From Desulfobacterales bacterium S5133MH16 (GTDB lineage: Bacteria > Desulfobacterota > Desulfobacteria > Desulfobacterales > UBA11574): a stretch of 8,177 bases of DNA. The notes beneath the pieces were generated by a model. It was not told the origin of the DNA, did no database searches, and saw only the letters and a list, made by a program, of their open reading frames with translations. Position 1 is the stretch's first letter. Each line of letters starts with the position of its first letter. Shown piece by piece: positions 1 to 7,175 of the stretch. The stretch spans positions 1 to 8,177 of the forward strand of contig MAXL01000004.1 of assembly GCA_001751005.1 (NCBI GenBank), read 5' to 3'. Made by a program: the position numbers and the translations under genes.

Positions 1-578
1 AGCGTTGTCACGGCCAGCAAAACATCATTTTCTGTAAAACCAGGCTCCCGGCTCATGCTGTTCAGGAAATTGACAACTGCCCGATGCGGCACCTGCACCC
101 CTTTGGGCCTGCCGGTCGATCCGGAGGTGAAAATAACGTACGCAAGATTATCACCGCTCGCAGATGGTGGAGGACAAGAATTGCTTTCCTGAGCGATGTC
201 ATCCCAATCGGCGTCGAGACAAATGGTAATTGATTCGTTTTCGGGAAGACTGGTTTCCAACCTGTCCTGTGTCAAGATAACCGGCATTCGAGCATCTTCA
301 ATCATTAACGCAATACGTTCTTCCGGATATGTCGGATCTATGGGTACATACGCTCCGCCTGCTTTCAAAATTCCCAAAACGCCTATCATCATTTCGAGAG
401 ATCGCTCGACATATATGCCGACAAGTACCTCCGGACCCACCCCAAGGGTGATCAGGTAATGGGATAGCTGGTTGGAACGTTTATTCAGTTCGCCGTATGT
501 CAATTCCTGATCTTCAAATATGACGGCAGTCTTTTCCGGAACACGGTTTGCTTGGTTTTCAAAAAGCTGGTGAAAACA
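1..578 (-). other. Adenylation (A) domain, N-terminal part only
   Basis: Residues about 1490-1681. This domain would activate an amino acid as its aminoacyl-AMP. LTYGEL (1515-1520), the LKAGGAYVPIDP stretch (core A2) and the phosphate-binding TSGSTGRPKG (1640-1649, core A3) are visible. The window ends before the residues that form the specificity pocket, so the amino acid cannot be predicted. Confidence 0.93.
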
Positions 579-3500
579 TGAAAGCTCGGGAAGCACCAAT
601 TGTGTATTATTGAAATCATATACTATGGTATTTTTTTCCTGCTCATCTAATAGCGAATAATTTTCTATCCCCTCCTGAGGATCGGCAAGGATGCTCTCCA
701 ACAGCGTTACATAATTCCTGATCATTTGTGAAATTGTGTCTTGATCGAACAGTTCGGTGCTGTATTCTACAGCCCCCTTGAAAATATAATCCTCCTCCCA
801 AAGAGACAGCCAGAGATCCAACTGGGAAGCACCTCGGTCTATCATAATATTTTGAAGTTTAATATGCTGCAAGGTAACCGGCGGGAAGGGAAAATTATGA
901 AATGCAAACATCACCTGGTACAGAGGATGAAGGCTCATGTCGCGCGAGGGCTGCAAAATATCCACCAACTGCTCGAAAGGAAGGTCCTGATGGGCGAAGG
1001 CATCAAGTGATGTTTTTCTTATGCGAGCCAACAGCTCATTGAAAGGGGGATTGCCGGATAAGTCTGAGCGCAAGGCCAACATGTTGATGAAAAAACCAAC
1101 AAGCTTTTCCATCTCCATATGATTTCGATTCGCAACAGGGGTACCAATAATTATGTCCTCTTGTCCCGAATACCTGAAAAGCAAAACTTTAAACGCCGCC
1201 ATGAAAAGCATAAAAAAGGTTACCCCTTCTCGTTTAGACAACGCCTTTATACTATTTGACAGCAGTTCGGGTAATTCGAAACATTCAAACGAACCAGAAT
1301 AATTTGGCATTTTGGGTCTTGGCCGATCCCGGGGGAGTTGCAAAATGGGGAGTTGCCCACTAAGCTGTTTTGTCCAATAGTCTATCTGTGAGCTTAACTT
1401 GCGATTTATTAACCATTCTTCATACCAAACGGCACAATCAACATATTGTACATTCAACGTCGGCAAGAGAGGCTCTTTATTCTGATCATACGCCTCATAT
1501 AGGATGCCGATTTCTTTCAAGACGACACCCAGTGACCAGCCGTCAAAAATGATATGGTGCACCTGGTAGACCAAAATGTGCAAATCCCGCTTTAAACGCA
1601 ATAAATACCAGCGAGTAAGGGGCCCTCGCTCAAGATCGAACGGGATGGCGGACGCTTCCTTAGTAATTCTAAACGCCGCCTCTTCGCCTCCTTCTATTTT
1701 CGTTGCATCTATAAATTCCAGGTTGATACCAGCGTGGTCATTAATTACAGCCTTGGCGTCGCCGTTTTCTTCAATAAAGGTGGTTCTAAGCGGTTCATGC
1801 CTTTCAATGACAGTGTTGATCGCCTCACGAAGTATGTCTATATCCAGGTCGCCTTCGATTTTTAGTCCCAATGCGAGGTTGAAGGCGGGGCTTTCAGGTT
1901 CTAAACGTGAAAGAAACCACAAACGTTGTTGCCCTCTTGAAAGTGGTAGCTTTTGCTCACGATTGATACGATTTATCGGCAGGTCTCGGACTTCTTCAAC
2001 ATTGCCGGATTTGGATTCAAGTACTTGAACGATGCTGTTGATTGTAGAATTGTCAAACATGTCACTTAAAGAAAGAGTAATTCCTGTTTGATTGCTTATT
2101 CTTAAAAGCACCTGGGATGCACATACAGAGTCCCCACCGAGATCAAAGAAATTACTCTCCCCATCGATGTTATCAATCCCCAACAGATCTTTCCAGATGT
2201 CAGTTATTACTTGCGCAGTTTTGTTGTAGAATTCTCCATGAACCGTTTGTTTGTTGTCTTCTATTCTGTAATGAGAACCAAGGGGGGCTTCGTTGACTAT
2301 ATGTTTCAGCTCAAGGTCCGTTTTGTTAGGTGAGTGCTCTTGTTTATCAAAGACCTTATCAGGTTCTATCCAGTATTTTTTATGTTCGAAGGGGTAGGTG
2401 GGTAAGTGGAGGCGGTAACGTATTTTATTTTCATGTAGCCCATTCCAGTTTATTTCCTCCCCCATGAGCCAAAGCTTGCCCATGGTTTGAAGAAAAAACG
2501 CTCTATCGGAAAATTGTTGCTTCGGATGCCGCAGCGATGAGAAAATATTCAATGCAGCCGGGTCTTTTTGGTGGCTGTCCGTATGAGCAGCAACCTGCCT
2601 TACAATAGAAGATAGGGTGTTTCCCGGACCTACCTCGACAAAAATGCGATCAGGATCACTAAGCAGCTTACAAACACCATCTGAAAAACGGATGGTATGC
2701 CTAATGTGTTTTGCCCAGTATACCGGACTTGTCGCTTGGTCGGGAGTTATCCAGTCTCCGGTCAAATTCGATAAAAAAGGGCTCTTCGGTTGTTCAAGAC
2801 GAACATTATCAAACACGCTTTTGAATTTTTCCAATACGGGTTCCATCATCTTGGAATGAAAAGCGTGGGATGTGTGAAGGCGGACACTTTTGATACCATT
2901 TGCTTGAAGGCGCTGCTCCAACAATTGGATTTTATCAGTGTCGCCGGACAAAACTGAAGCATTGGGGCTATTAATCACTGAAAGTTCAATGTCCTCATTC
3001 AAATAAGGTTTCACAGAATCTTCAGAGAGTGCAACGCTGATCATGGTGCCGCCTGGCTGCCGCTGCATTAACGCTCCCCTTGATGCAACTAATCTTAAAG
3101 CGTCTTCCAAATTAAACACACCAGAAATGCATGCCGCAACATATTCCCCAATGCTGTGACCGATCATAACCTCCGGTACTATCCCGTATTGTTCCCATAA
3201 TTTGACGAGCGCATATTCAATCATGAATAATGCCGGTTGTGCGATGTCCGTTTGATTAATGATGGCGGTGGCGCCTTTGTGTGCTTTCTTGTACGTGAAA
3301 ATGAGGTCACGTAAATCCAAGTTCATTTCTTGTAATAGTGTGTTGGCGCAGTAATCGATTACCTCCCGAAAGCTTGCTTCGGTTTCATACAGCTCCTGGG
3401 CCATTCCGACATATTGAGAACCCTGGCCTGTGAATAAAAAAACCGTGGAACTATTTCGCGATACAGCCTTCCCAGCATGTACAAAATTAGCAGGCCGTTC

Positions 3501-5045
3501 CCTTAAAGCTGAAATGGCCTCATCCATGCTTTTGCATATTATCGTTCGCCTATAATCAAAATGACGCCGCCCAACTTGGAGTGTGTAGGCTGCGTCGGCT
3601 AAGTTGGTGTCAAGATTCTGTTCAAAGTGCCTTAAAAGATTTTCAGTAGCTTTATCAAGAGCGGCTTCCGACCTCGCAGAAAGCGTTAAGATTTGCCACG
3701 CATCTTGATTGTCGAACGTCGTTGGTTGTGGGCTTTCCTCTAATATTGCATGCGCATTTGTACCCCCTACCCCAAAACTGCTTACACCGGCACGTCTTGG
3801 ATAGCCAACTGGATTCCATTCGATCAACCTCGTATTCACATAGAACGGGCTTGTTTCTATATTAAGTTCCGGTTTTGGTTTTCGATAGTTTAAGCTCTGC
3901 GGAATTTGTTTATGATAAATTGAGAGTACCGTTTTAATTAAGCCGGTTACTCCTGAGGCGGCGTCAAGATGTCCGATATTTGTTTTGATAGATCCAATGG
4001 CGCAAAATCCATTTTTGTTTGTTGAACTGCGGAAAGCTTTTGTTAATGCGGCGATCTCTATGGAATCGCCAAGTGGGGTTCCTGTGCCGTGGGTTTCGAT
4101 ATAGGAAATCGACTCGGGGTTAACGTCAGCCATCATATGAGCCATAGAAATAACGCGGGCCTGCCCTTCAACGCTTGGGGCGGAAAAGCCGACCTTATGC
4201 GCTCCATCGTTATTTATGGCTGTACTTCTTATTACGGCTAAAATTGTATCCCGATCCTCCACAGCATCCTGAAGCCGTTTTAATACAATGACACCAGCCC
4301 CATCTCCAAATACCGTACCGTTCGCATCAGCGTCAAAGGCACGACAACAGCCATCAGGAGAACGCATGTCGCCATCACTGTGCACAAAACCACTGATACG
4401 GGGGAGTTGAAGGTATGCCCCACCGCTCAAAGCCATATCACATTGATAATCAAGAAGATTCTGGCAAGCAATGTGTACCGCAACAAGAGATGTCGAACAG
4501 CCGGTTTGTATATCCAGACTCGGACCTTTTAAATTAAGCTTATAAGAAACTCGTGTTGCGAGAAAATCTTTATCACTGCTAACTTGTAGTTGCCTCTCGC
4601 TCAACAATGCAGCCATACGGTGATTCGCAATGATGTTTTGCAGCAAATATTGATTCATTCCGCATCCTGCAAAAACTCCGATGGCGCCATCGTATGTTTC
4701 TGGGTCGTAGCCTGCCGACTCAAGAGCCTCCCAGGCACATTCCAGAAAGATGCGATGTTGCGGATCTGTATATTCTGCTTCTCTTGGGGTAAAACCAAAA
4801 AAGGAAGCATCAAACAATTCAGCATCCTCTAAAACACACCGGCTTTTTACATAGTGAGGATTATCGACCAGCGATTGCTGAACCCCGGACTCCAGCAGCT
4901 TTTCATCGGAAAATCTTACTCTCGAGTCCACGCCATTTTTAATGTTTTCCCATAGCTCATTAACGTTTTCCGCTCCGGGAAACCGTCCGGCCATACCGAT
5001 GATAGCAATGCTTTCCATGCGGTCTTTCTTGTCTTCGTAAGTCAT
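1..5045 (-). CDS. Hybrid PKS-NRPS megasynthase KS-AT-ACP-C-A (3' end beyond window)
   Basis: Cytosolic multidomain enzyme that extends an acyl chain with one malonyl unit and joins it to an amino acid. I read the frame through 1,681 codons without a stop; it leaves two extra bases at the left edge, so the C-terminus is missing. Domains by residue: KS 11-436, AT about 536-850, post-AT linker ending in LPTYPF (881-886), ACP 944-1011, C about 1030-1455, A from about 1490 and cut soon after core A3. All visible catalytic residues are intact. No KR, DH, ER or MT domain lies between AT and ACP. The start at 5045 is favoured because AAAGGG (minus strand, 5059-5054) sits 8 bases upstream and residues 3-10 resemble the leader seen before many KS domains; Met10 is an alternative. 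The gene begins 4 bases after the upstream stop, so translation is probably coupled. Family assignment is secure; the product is unknown. Confidence 0.96.
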   Translation of the reverse strand, partial: MTYEDKKDRMESIAIIGMAGRFPGAENVNELWENIKNGVDSRVRFSDEKLLESGVQQSLVDNPHYVKSRCVLEDAELFDASFFGFTPREAEYTDPQHRIFLECAWEALESAGYDPETYDGAIGVFAGCGMNQYLLQNIIANHRMAALLSERQLQVSSDKDFLATRVSYKLNLKGPSLDIQTGCSTSLVAVHIACQNLLDYQCDMALSGGAYLQLPRISGFVHSDGDMRSPDGCCRAFDADANGTVFGDGAGVIVLKRLQDAVEDRDTILAVIRSTAINNDGAHKVGFSAPSVEGQARVISMAHMMADVNPESISYIETHGTGTPLGDSIEIAALTKAFRSSTNKNGFCAIGSIKTNIGHLDAASGVTGLIKTVLSIYHKQIPQSLNYRKPKPELNIETSPFYVNTRLIEWNPVGYPRRAGVSSFGVGGTNAHAILEESPQPTTFDNQDAWQILTLSARSEAALDKATENLLRHFEQNLDTNLADAAYTLQVGRRHFDYRRTIICKSMDEAISALRERPANFVHAGKAVSRNSSTVFLFTGQGSQYVGMAQELYETEASFREVIDYCANTLLQEMNLDLRDLIFTYKKAHKGATAIINQTDIAQPALFMIEYALVKLWEQYGIVPEVMIGHSIGEYVAACISGVFNLEDALRLVASRGALMQRQPGGTMISVALSEDSVKPYLNEDIELSVINSPNASVLSGDTDKIQLLEQRLQANGIKSVRLHTSHAFHSKMMEPVLEKFKSVFDNVRLEQPKSPFLSNLTGDWITPDQATSPVYWAKHIRHTIRFSDGVCKLLSDPDRIFVEVGPGNTLSSIVRQVAAHTDSHQKDPAALNIFSSLRHPKQQFSDRAFFLQTMGKLWLMGEEINWNGLHENKIRYRLHLPTYPFEHKKYWIEPDKVFDKQEHSPNKTDLELKHIVNEAPLGSHYRIEDNKQTVHGEFYNKTAQVITDIWKDLLGIDNIDGESNFFDLGGDSVCASQVLLRISNQTGITLSLSDMFDNSTINSIVQVLESKSGNVEEVRDLPINRINREQKLPLSRGQQRLWFLSRLEPESPAFNLALGLKIEGDLDIDILREAINTVIERHEPLRTTFIEENGDAKAVINDHAGINLEFIDATKIEGGEEAAFRITKEASAIPFDLERGPLTRWYLLRLKRDLHILVYQVHHIIFDGWSLGVVLKEIGILYEAYDQNKEPLLPTLNVQYVDCAVWYEEWLINRKLSSQIDYWTKQLSGQLPILQLPRDRPRPKMPNYSGSFECFELPELLSNSIKALSKREGVTFFMLFMAAFKVLLFRYSGQEDIIIGTPVANRNHMEMEKLVGFFINMLALRSDLSGNPPFNELLARIRKTSLDAFAHQDLPFEQLVDILQPSRDMSLHPLYQVMFAFHNFPFPPVTLQHIKLQNIMIDRGASQLDLWLSLWEEDYIFKGAVEYSTELFDQDTISQMIRNYVTLLESILADPQEGIENYSLLDEQEKNTIVYDFNNTQLVLPELSCFHQLFENQANRVPEKTAVIFEDQELTYGELNKRSNQLSHYLITLGVGPEVLVGIYVERSLEMMIGVLGILKAGGAYVPIDPTYPEERIALMIEDARMPVILTQDRLETSLPENESITICLDADWDDIAQESNSCPPPSASGDNLAYVIFTSGSTGRPKGVQVPHRAVVNFLNSMSREPGFTENDVLLAVTT
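681..1958 (-). other. Condensation (C) domain of the NRPS module
   Basis: Residues about 1030-1455. This domain forms the amide bond between the ACP-bound acyl chain and the amino acid held by the next carrier. Core motifs appear in order: LPLSRGQQRLWFL (1033-1045), RHEPLRTTF, the active-site HHIIFDG (1163-1169, second His1164), IIGTPVANR, GFFINMLALR and HPLYQV (from 1373). The intact HHxxxDG predicts an active domain. Its place after an ACP fits an acyl/L-aminoacyl condensing type, but the subtype was not tested. Confidence 0.93.
2013..2216 (-). other. Acyl carrier protein (ACP) domain of the PKS module
   Basis: Residues 944-1011. It carries the elongated beta-ketoacyl chain as a phosphopantetheine thioester between the KS/AT and C domains. 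The attachment site is Ser973 in DLGGDSV. About 90 residues of low-similarity linker separate the post-AT linker from this domain, too short for a reductive domain. Confidence 0.94.
2496..3440 (-). other. Acyltransferase (AT) domain, malonyl-type signature
   Basis: Residues about 536-850. This domain loads the extender unit onto the ACP. Visible motifs are FTGQGSQ (538-544), GHSIGE with nucleophile Ser631, and the specificity motif HAFH (727-730), which by the established rule indicates malonyl-CoA rather than methylmalonyl-CoA (YASH). FVEVGPGNTL (about 802-811) marks the C-terminal part. Its presence in cis makes this a cis-AT module. Confidence 0.95.
3738..5015 (-). other. Ketosynthase (KS) domain of the megasynthase
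   Basis: Residues 11-436. This domain performs decarboxylative Claisen condensation of the incoming acyl chain with malonyl-ACP. It opens with SIAIIGMAGRFPGA. The nucleophile is Cys183 in QTGCSTSL, and the two catalytic histidines are His319 in THGTGT and His359 in TNIGHL. It closes with GTNAHAILEE. The triad is complete, so the domain should be active. The residue before the nucleophile is Gly where Ala is usual (TACS). Confidence 0.96.
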
Positions 5046-5049
5046 GCCA

Positions 5050-6330
5050 TCATCCCTTTATTTTCCTGATTTTTTCTCTGCGCTGTAATATTTTTTGAAA
5101 TCTTATTTCCTGTCTCTGTGAGGATGAGAGATCTTCTTTTTTTACCTTTTGAGGTTCCACATGTTTTGCGAGAAGGGCTATAGTTGGATGGTCAAAGAGG
5201 TCAATTATTGACAATTTAGTTTGGAATTCTTTTTCTAAATGTTCAACAATTTGCGGAGCATGGATAGAACCTCCACCAGCCTCGAAAAAGTTTTCGTTTT
5301 TCCCAATCCATTCGCGACCCAAAATTTCGGACCATATCCTGGCCACTTTTTTTTCTGCCGAGGTTATGGGCTCGTCATAGTCTTCTTTTTGTTCGCTAAG
5401 TTTATTTTTTTCGTATTCTTTTTCCTCAAGTTGTGGCGACTGACTATCAATATTCTGCTCCGATAGAAAGCAATGTTCAGCATGTTTTTCTTCAAAGATA
5501 GGTTCATCGGTTAATACTTTTTTTCCCACACACAAGAACATTTGCCTGAATATTGAATGCCCTTCGGTATTCAGCAACTTACTCCATTTGTGGGCTATTT
5601 TAGAATATATTTCTCCGGCTAAATATCCGTCTTTTACTAATTTTGCGGGGATACCCGATCCTTCGGATTTTAAAAATATTTGGTCTCCAACGATTTCGCT
5701 GTGAGCATTCACAATTTGAAGATCTATATTCGAAAACCCGGCAAGCTTCAATAAACCTGGTAATTCTCGACCAATTTTAGGCTTACCCCCTTCATCCTGC
5801 CTTGCAACACAATACGCATTATACAAGTCTTTTAATTCAGAAATATCGGGATAGGTCCTCATGTGAAATTCAAAATCATTATCAATGAATACGGCCTTTC
5901 CGCCAGGTTTTAGAATTCGGTAAACCTCTTTTACGGCCCCTACTGGATCAGATAAATGTTCCAAAACAAGCCGTGTTATAGCAAAATCATATGTATCATT
6001 GAATAGCCCTGTGTTCAAAATGGAACTCTCACTCACTTCATATCTTTCAAGTTTCCATAATCGAGCGTTATTCTGAGCTGTCTCCACTAAAATAGGATCA
6101 ATTTCGAAGGCTGTTACATAGCTGTTTGGAAAAGCCGCAAGTAGCTTCTGCCCCACAAGTCCCGGACCACATCCGCATTCTACAATCTTCATTCCATCCT
6201 TGAGACCGAACATTTTATAAAATACAAGTTCTTTGTCCCAAAACAATTCGACTTGGGCTTTGAGTCTCTCTATTTCGCTTTTCTCGTCTGCTGAAAAACC
6301 CTGGATTTTATAAGAGCTTTGATAATGCAT
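5050..6330 (-). CDS. SAM-dependent methyltransferase fused to a carrier protein (MT-ACP)
   Basis: A 426-residue cytosolic protein with two domains. Residues about 35-265 form a class I methyltransferase: the SAM-binding loop is VECGCGPG (50-57), the acidic loop AFEIDP follows at 74-79, and ITRLVLEHL (118-126) and RILKPGG (138-144) complete the fold. A charged Glu/Lys-rich linker (about 272-320) leads to a carrier domain (322-392) with attachment Ser355 in FFEAGGGS, a variant of the usual LGGHS or LGGDS. A basic, probably helical tail (about 400-426) ends the protein. A weak Shine-Dalgarno, AGGG, lies 9 bases before the start. The gene is 4 bases upstream of the PKS-NRPS gene, so this carrier probably feeds its KS. 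The methyl acceptor is not evident: the carrier-bound chain is likely, but a free substrate or a C-, O- or N-methyl role is open. It has no A, CoA-ligase, AT or GNAT domain to load the carrier. Confidence 0.9.
   Translation of the reverse strand: MHYQSSYKIQGFSADEKSEIERLKAQVELFWDKELVFYKMFGLKDGMKIVECGCGPGLVGQKLLAAFPNSYVTAFEIDPILVETAQNNARLWKLERYEVSESSILNTGLFNDTYDFAITRLVLEHLSDPVGAVKEVYRILKPGGKAVFIDNDFEFHMRTYPDISELKDLYNAYCVARQDEGGKPKIGRELPGLLKLAGFSNIDLQIVNAHSEIVGDQIFLKSEGSGIPAKLVKDGYLAGEIYSKIAHKWSKLLNTEGHSIFRQMFLCVGKKVLTDEPIFEEKHAEHCFLSEQNIDSQSPQLEEKEYEKNKLSEQKEDYDEPITSAEKKVARIWSEILGREWIGKNENFFEAGGGSIHAPQIVEHLEKEFQTKLSIIDLFDHPTIALLAKHVEPQKVKKEDLSSSQRQEIRFQKILQRREKIRKIKG
5054..5059 (-). promoter_or_regulatory. 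Ribosome binding site of the PKS-NRPS gene
   Basis: AAAGGG on the minus strand, 8 bases before the ATG at 5045. It lies inside the last codons of the methyltransferase-carrier gene, just before its TGA stop. This supports the 5045 start over Met10 and suggests that the two proteins are translated in a coupled way. Confidence 0.6.
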
Positions 6331-6649
6331 AGAATAATACCCTAAATAAGCGAAAAAAGTTAATAATTACCCCATCATAAAGCTGGAAAAGCCTTTCAGG
6401 TAAAGGATATAGAAAGGATGCTTAGAGTTCGGTAAAAAATAACTTGGTAGAATTTGCGCCCAAATTTGCTGTAGATTTAATCAATCTGATTGAGCAAAAC
6501 CGGAGGAATAGCGAGCTATTTCGGCTCATCTCGGATTAGCGTGAAAAATTTCCGGTTCATTATGGATTAGGCGGAACGACAACTGACTTTTCCGTCAACT
6601 TACTGTAAATCCAAGTTGTTATAACCATACTGAGTCGCAGATAAATAAG
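6331..6649. other. Intergenic region upstream of the MT-ACP gene, no intact gene
   Basis: This stretch separates the biosynthetic operon from the transposase remnant and should contain the operon's promoter. I see no convincing -35/-10 pair. The plus strand has a short open stretch (6426-6540) ending in LFRLISD and a stop; it has no start codon and could be the tail of a decayed mobile-element gene. A degenerate direct repeat pair lies at 6522-6574. A broken hairpin (AATAGC 6507-6512 with GCTATT 6515-6520, flanked by TGAGC and GCTCA) precedes it, and CAACTT/AAGTTG arms (6596-6601, 6613-6618) follow it. Confidence 0.5.
6522..6574. repeat. Degenerate direct repeat pair, possible IS21-like terminal repeats
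   Basis: CGGCTCATCTCGGATTAGCG starts at 6522 and CGGTTCATTATGGATTAGGC starts at 6553, 31 bases later. They share CGGnTCAT and GGATTAG in the same orientation. Repeated ends of about this size and spacing are typical of IS21-family elements, and the wording looks familiar from such ends. That attribution rests on memory and is weak; the repeat itself is plain to see. No istA or istB gene is present. Confidence 0.4.
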
Positions 6650-7175
6650 GTGCTGATTTTCGAAAGAACCAAGCTTTCAACCGTATTGAAGCAGTTTAAT
6701 TCCAATTCTCTCAAAGCATTAGCAGAGTTAAACTCATCGCTCGTCATCGAAAAGCTTAGGAACGGGGACTTAACAAGATCACTGTGGATTTGGATGGAAC
6801 GGTGATAAGAGCCTATTTCAGTAGGCGACTAAGCGCGACCCAAAAGGCCCTGAAGGGCCACGAACCATATGTACATGGCCTACTGAAATAGGCTCTAAGC
6901 ACAAAGGGTAGTCCCAGCTGGGCATCTAATGGCTATAATCCCATCAAAAGGAAAGCCAATTCCTATTTTCCTCTGACATTCCATATTGCAGAGACCGGAT
7001 TTTTCCTTTCCATTGTCAATCGTCCCGGCAACGTTCATGATTCCAACCGGGCGCTTACGATCATTCGAATCATCAGAAGACATCTATCGGATTTTGTTAT
7101 CCGTTTTCTGCAGATAGTGCGTTTTGCAGTCCGGGTGTCATCAACTATCTTTTAAAAACCCAAAGAGCTATATGA
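6650..7175 (+). pseudogene. Decayed IS1380-family transposase fragment
   Basis: Broken DDE transposase with pieces in three phases. From 6665 the frame reads KLSTVLKQFN and LKALAELNSSLVIEKL. Near 6770-6778 it shifts, then reads ITVDLDGTVI with a probable catalytic Asp (6787-6795). After the small insertion at 6809-6895 the same frame continues with GYNPIKRKANSYFPL, HIAETGFFLSIV and RPGNVHDSNRALTIIR. At 7102-7109 one base has been lost from an Arg codon; the next frame reads FSADSAFCSPGVINYLLK, with a second probable catalytic Asp at 7113-7115, and stops at 7173. The order DxDGT, GYNP, RPGNVHD, ADSAF is the IS1380-family pattern. The N-terminus and roughly the C-terminal half are missing, and no terminal inverted repeats were found. 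It is dead and unrelated to the biosynthetic pathway. Confidence 0.8.
6809..6895. mobile_element. 87-bp MITE-like insertion inside the transposase remnant
   Basis: The arms AGAGCCTATTTCAGTAGGC (6808-6826) and its exact reverse complement (6878-6896) form a perfect 19-bp inverted repeat that includes one base of each flank. Taking the element as GAGCC...GGCTC, it is bordered by TAA on both sides (6806-6808 and 6896-6898), a 3-bp target-site duplication. Removing the element and one TAA (90 bases) gives uninterrupted transposase reading, DLDGTVISTKG, which is family-like, so this is a real insertion. The core holds a second palindrome (GGCCCT-GA-AGGGCC, 6846-6859). It has no coding capacity and adds an in-frame TAG at 6889-6891. 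A TNA duplication with GAG-type ends suggests mobilisation by an IS5-family (IS1031-like) transposase, which is inference. Confidence 0.8.

Noticed and set aside
1576..2028. 150-codon plus-strand open frame
   Set aside because: It is antisense to the ACP/C region of the megasynthase, whose conserved motifs on the minus strand explain the sequence; its own translation is low-complexity Ser-rich with no recognisable motif.
2217..2495. Possible hidden reductive or methyltransferase domain between AT and ACP
   Set aside because: Only about 90 residues of linker are present and no NAD(P)H- or SAM-binding motif is seen.
5239..5466. 75-codon plus-strand open frame with a Phe-rich hydrophobic stretch
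   Set aside because: The Phe-rich part is the reverse complement of the Glu/Lys-rich linker of the MT-ACP protein, not a membrane segment.
6374..6404. Possible promoter of the MT-ACP operon on the minus strand (TTTACC at 6404-6399, TATGAT at 6379-6374)
   Set aside because: The 19-base spacer and poor -35 match are no better than expected by chance in AT-rich DNA.
6522..6574. CRISPR-like repeat-spacer unit
   Set aside because: There are only two imperfect copies about 10 bases apart, with no array and no cas gene.
6895..7083. 62-codon minus-strand open frame
   Set aside because: It lies opposite the IS1380-like motifs (GYNP, RPGNVHD), which account for the sequence on the plus strand.
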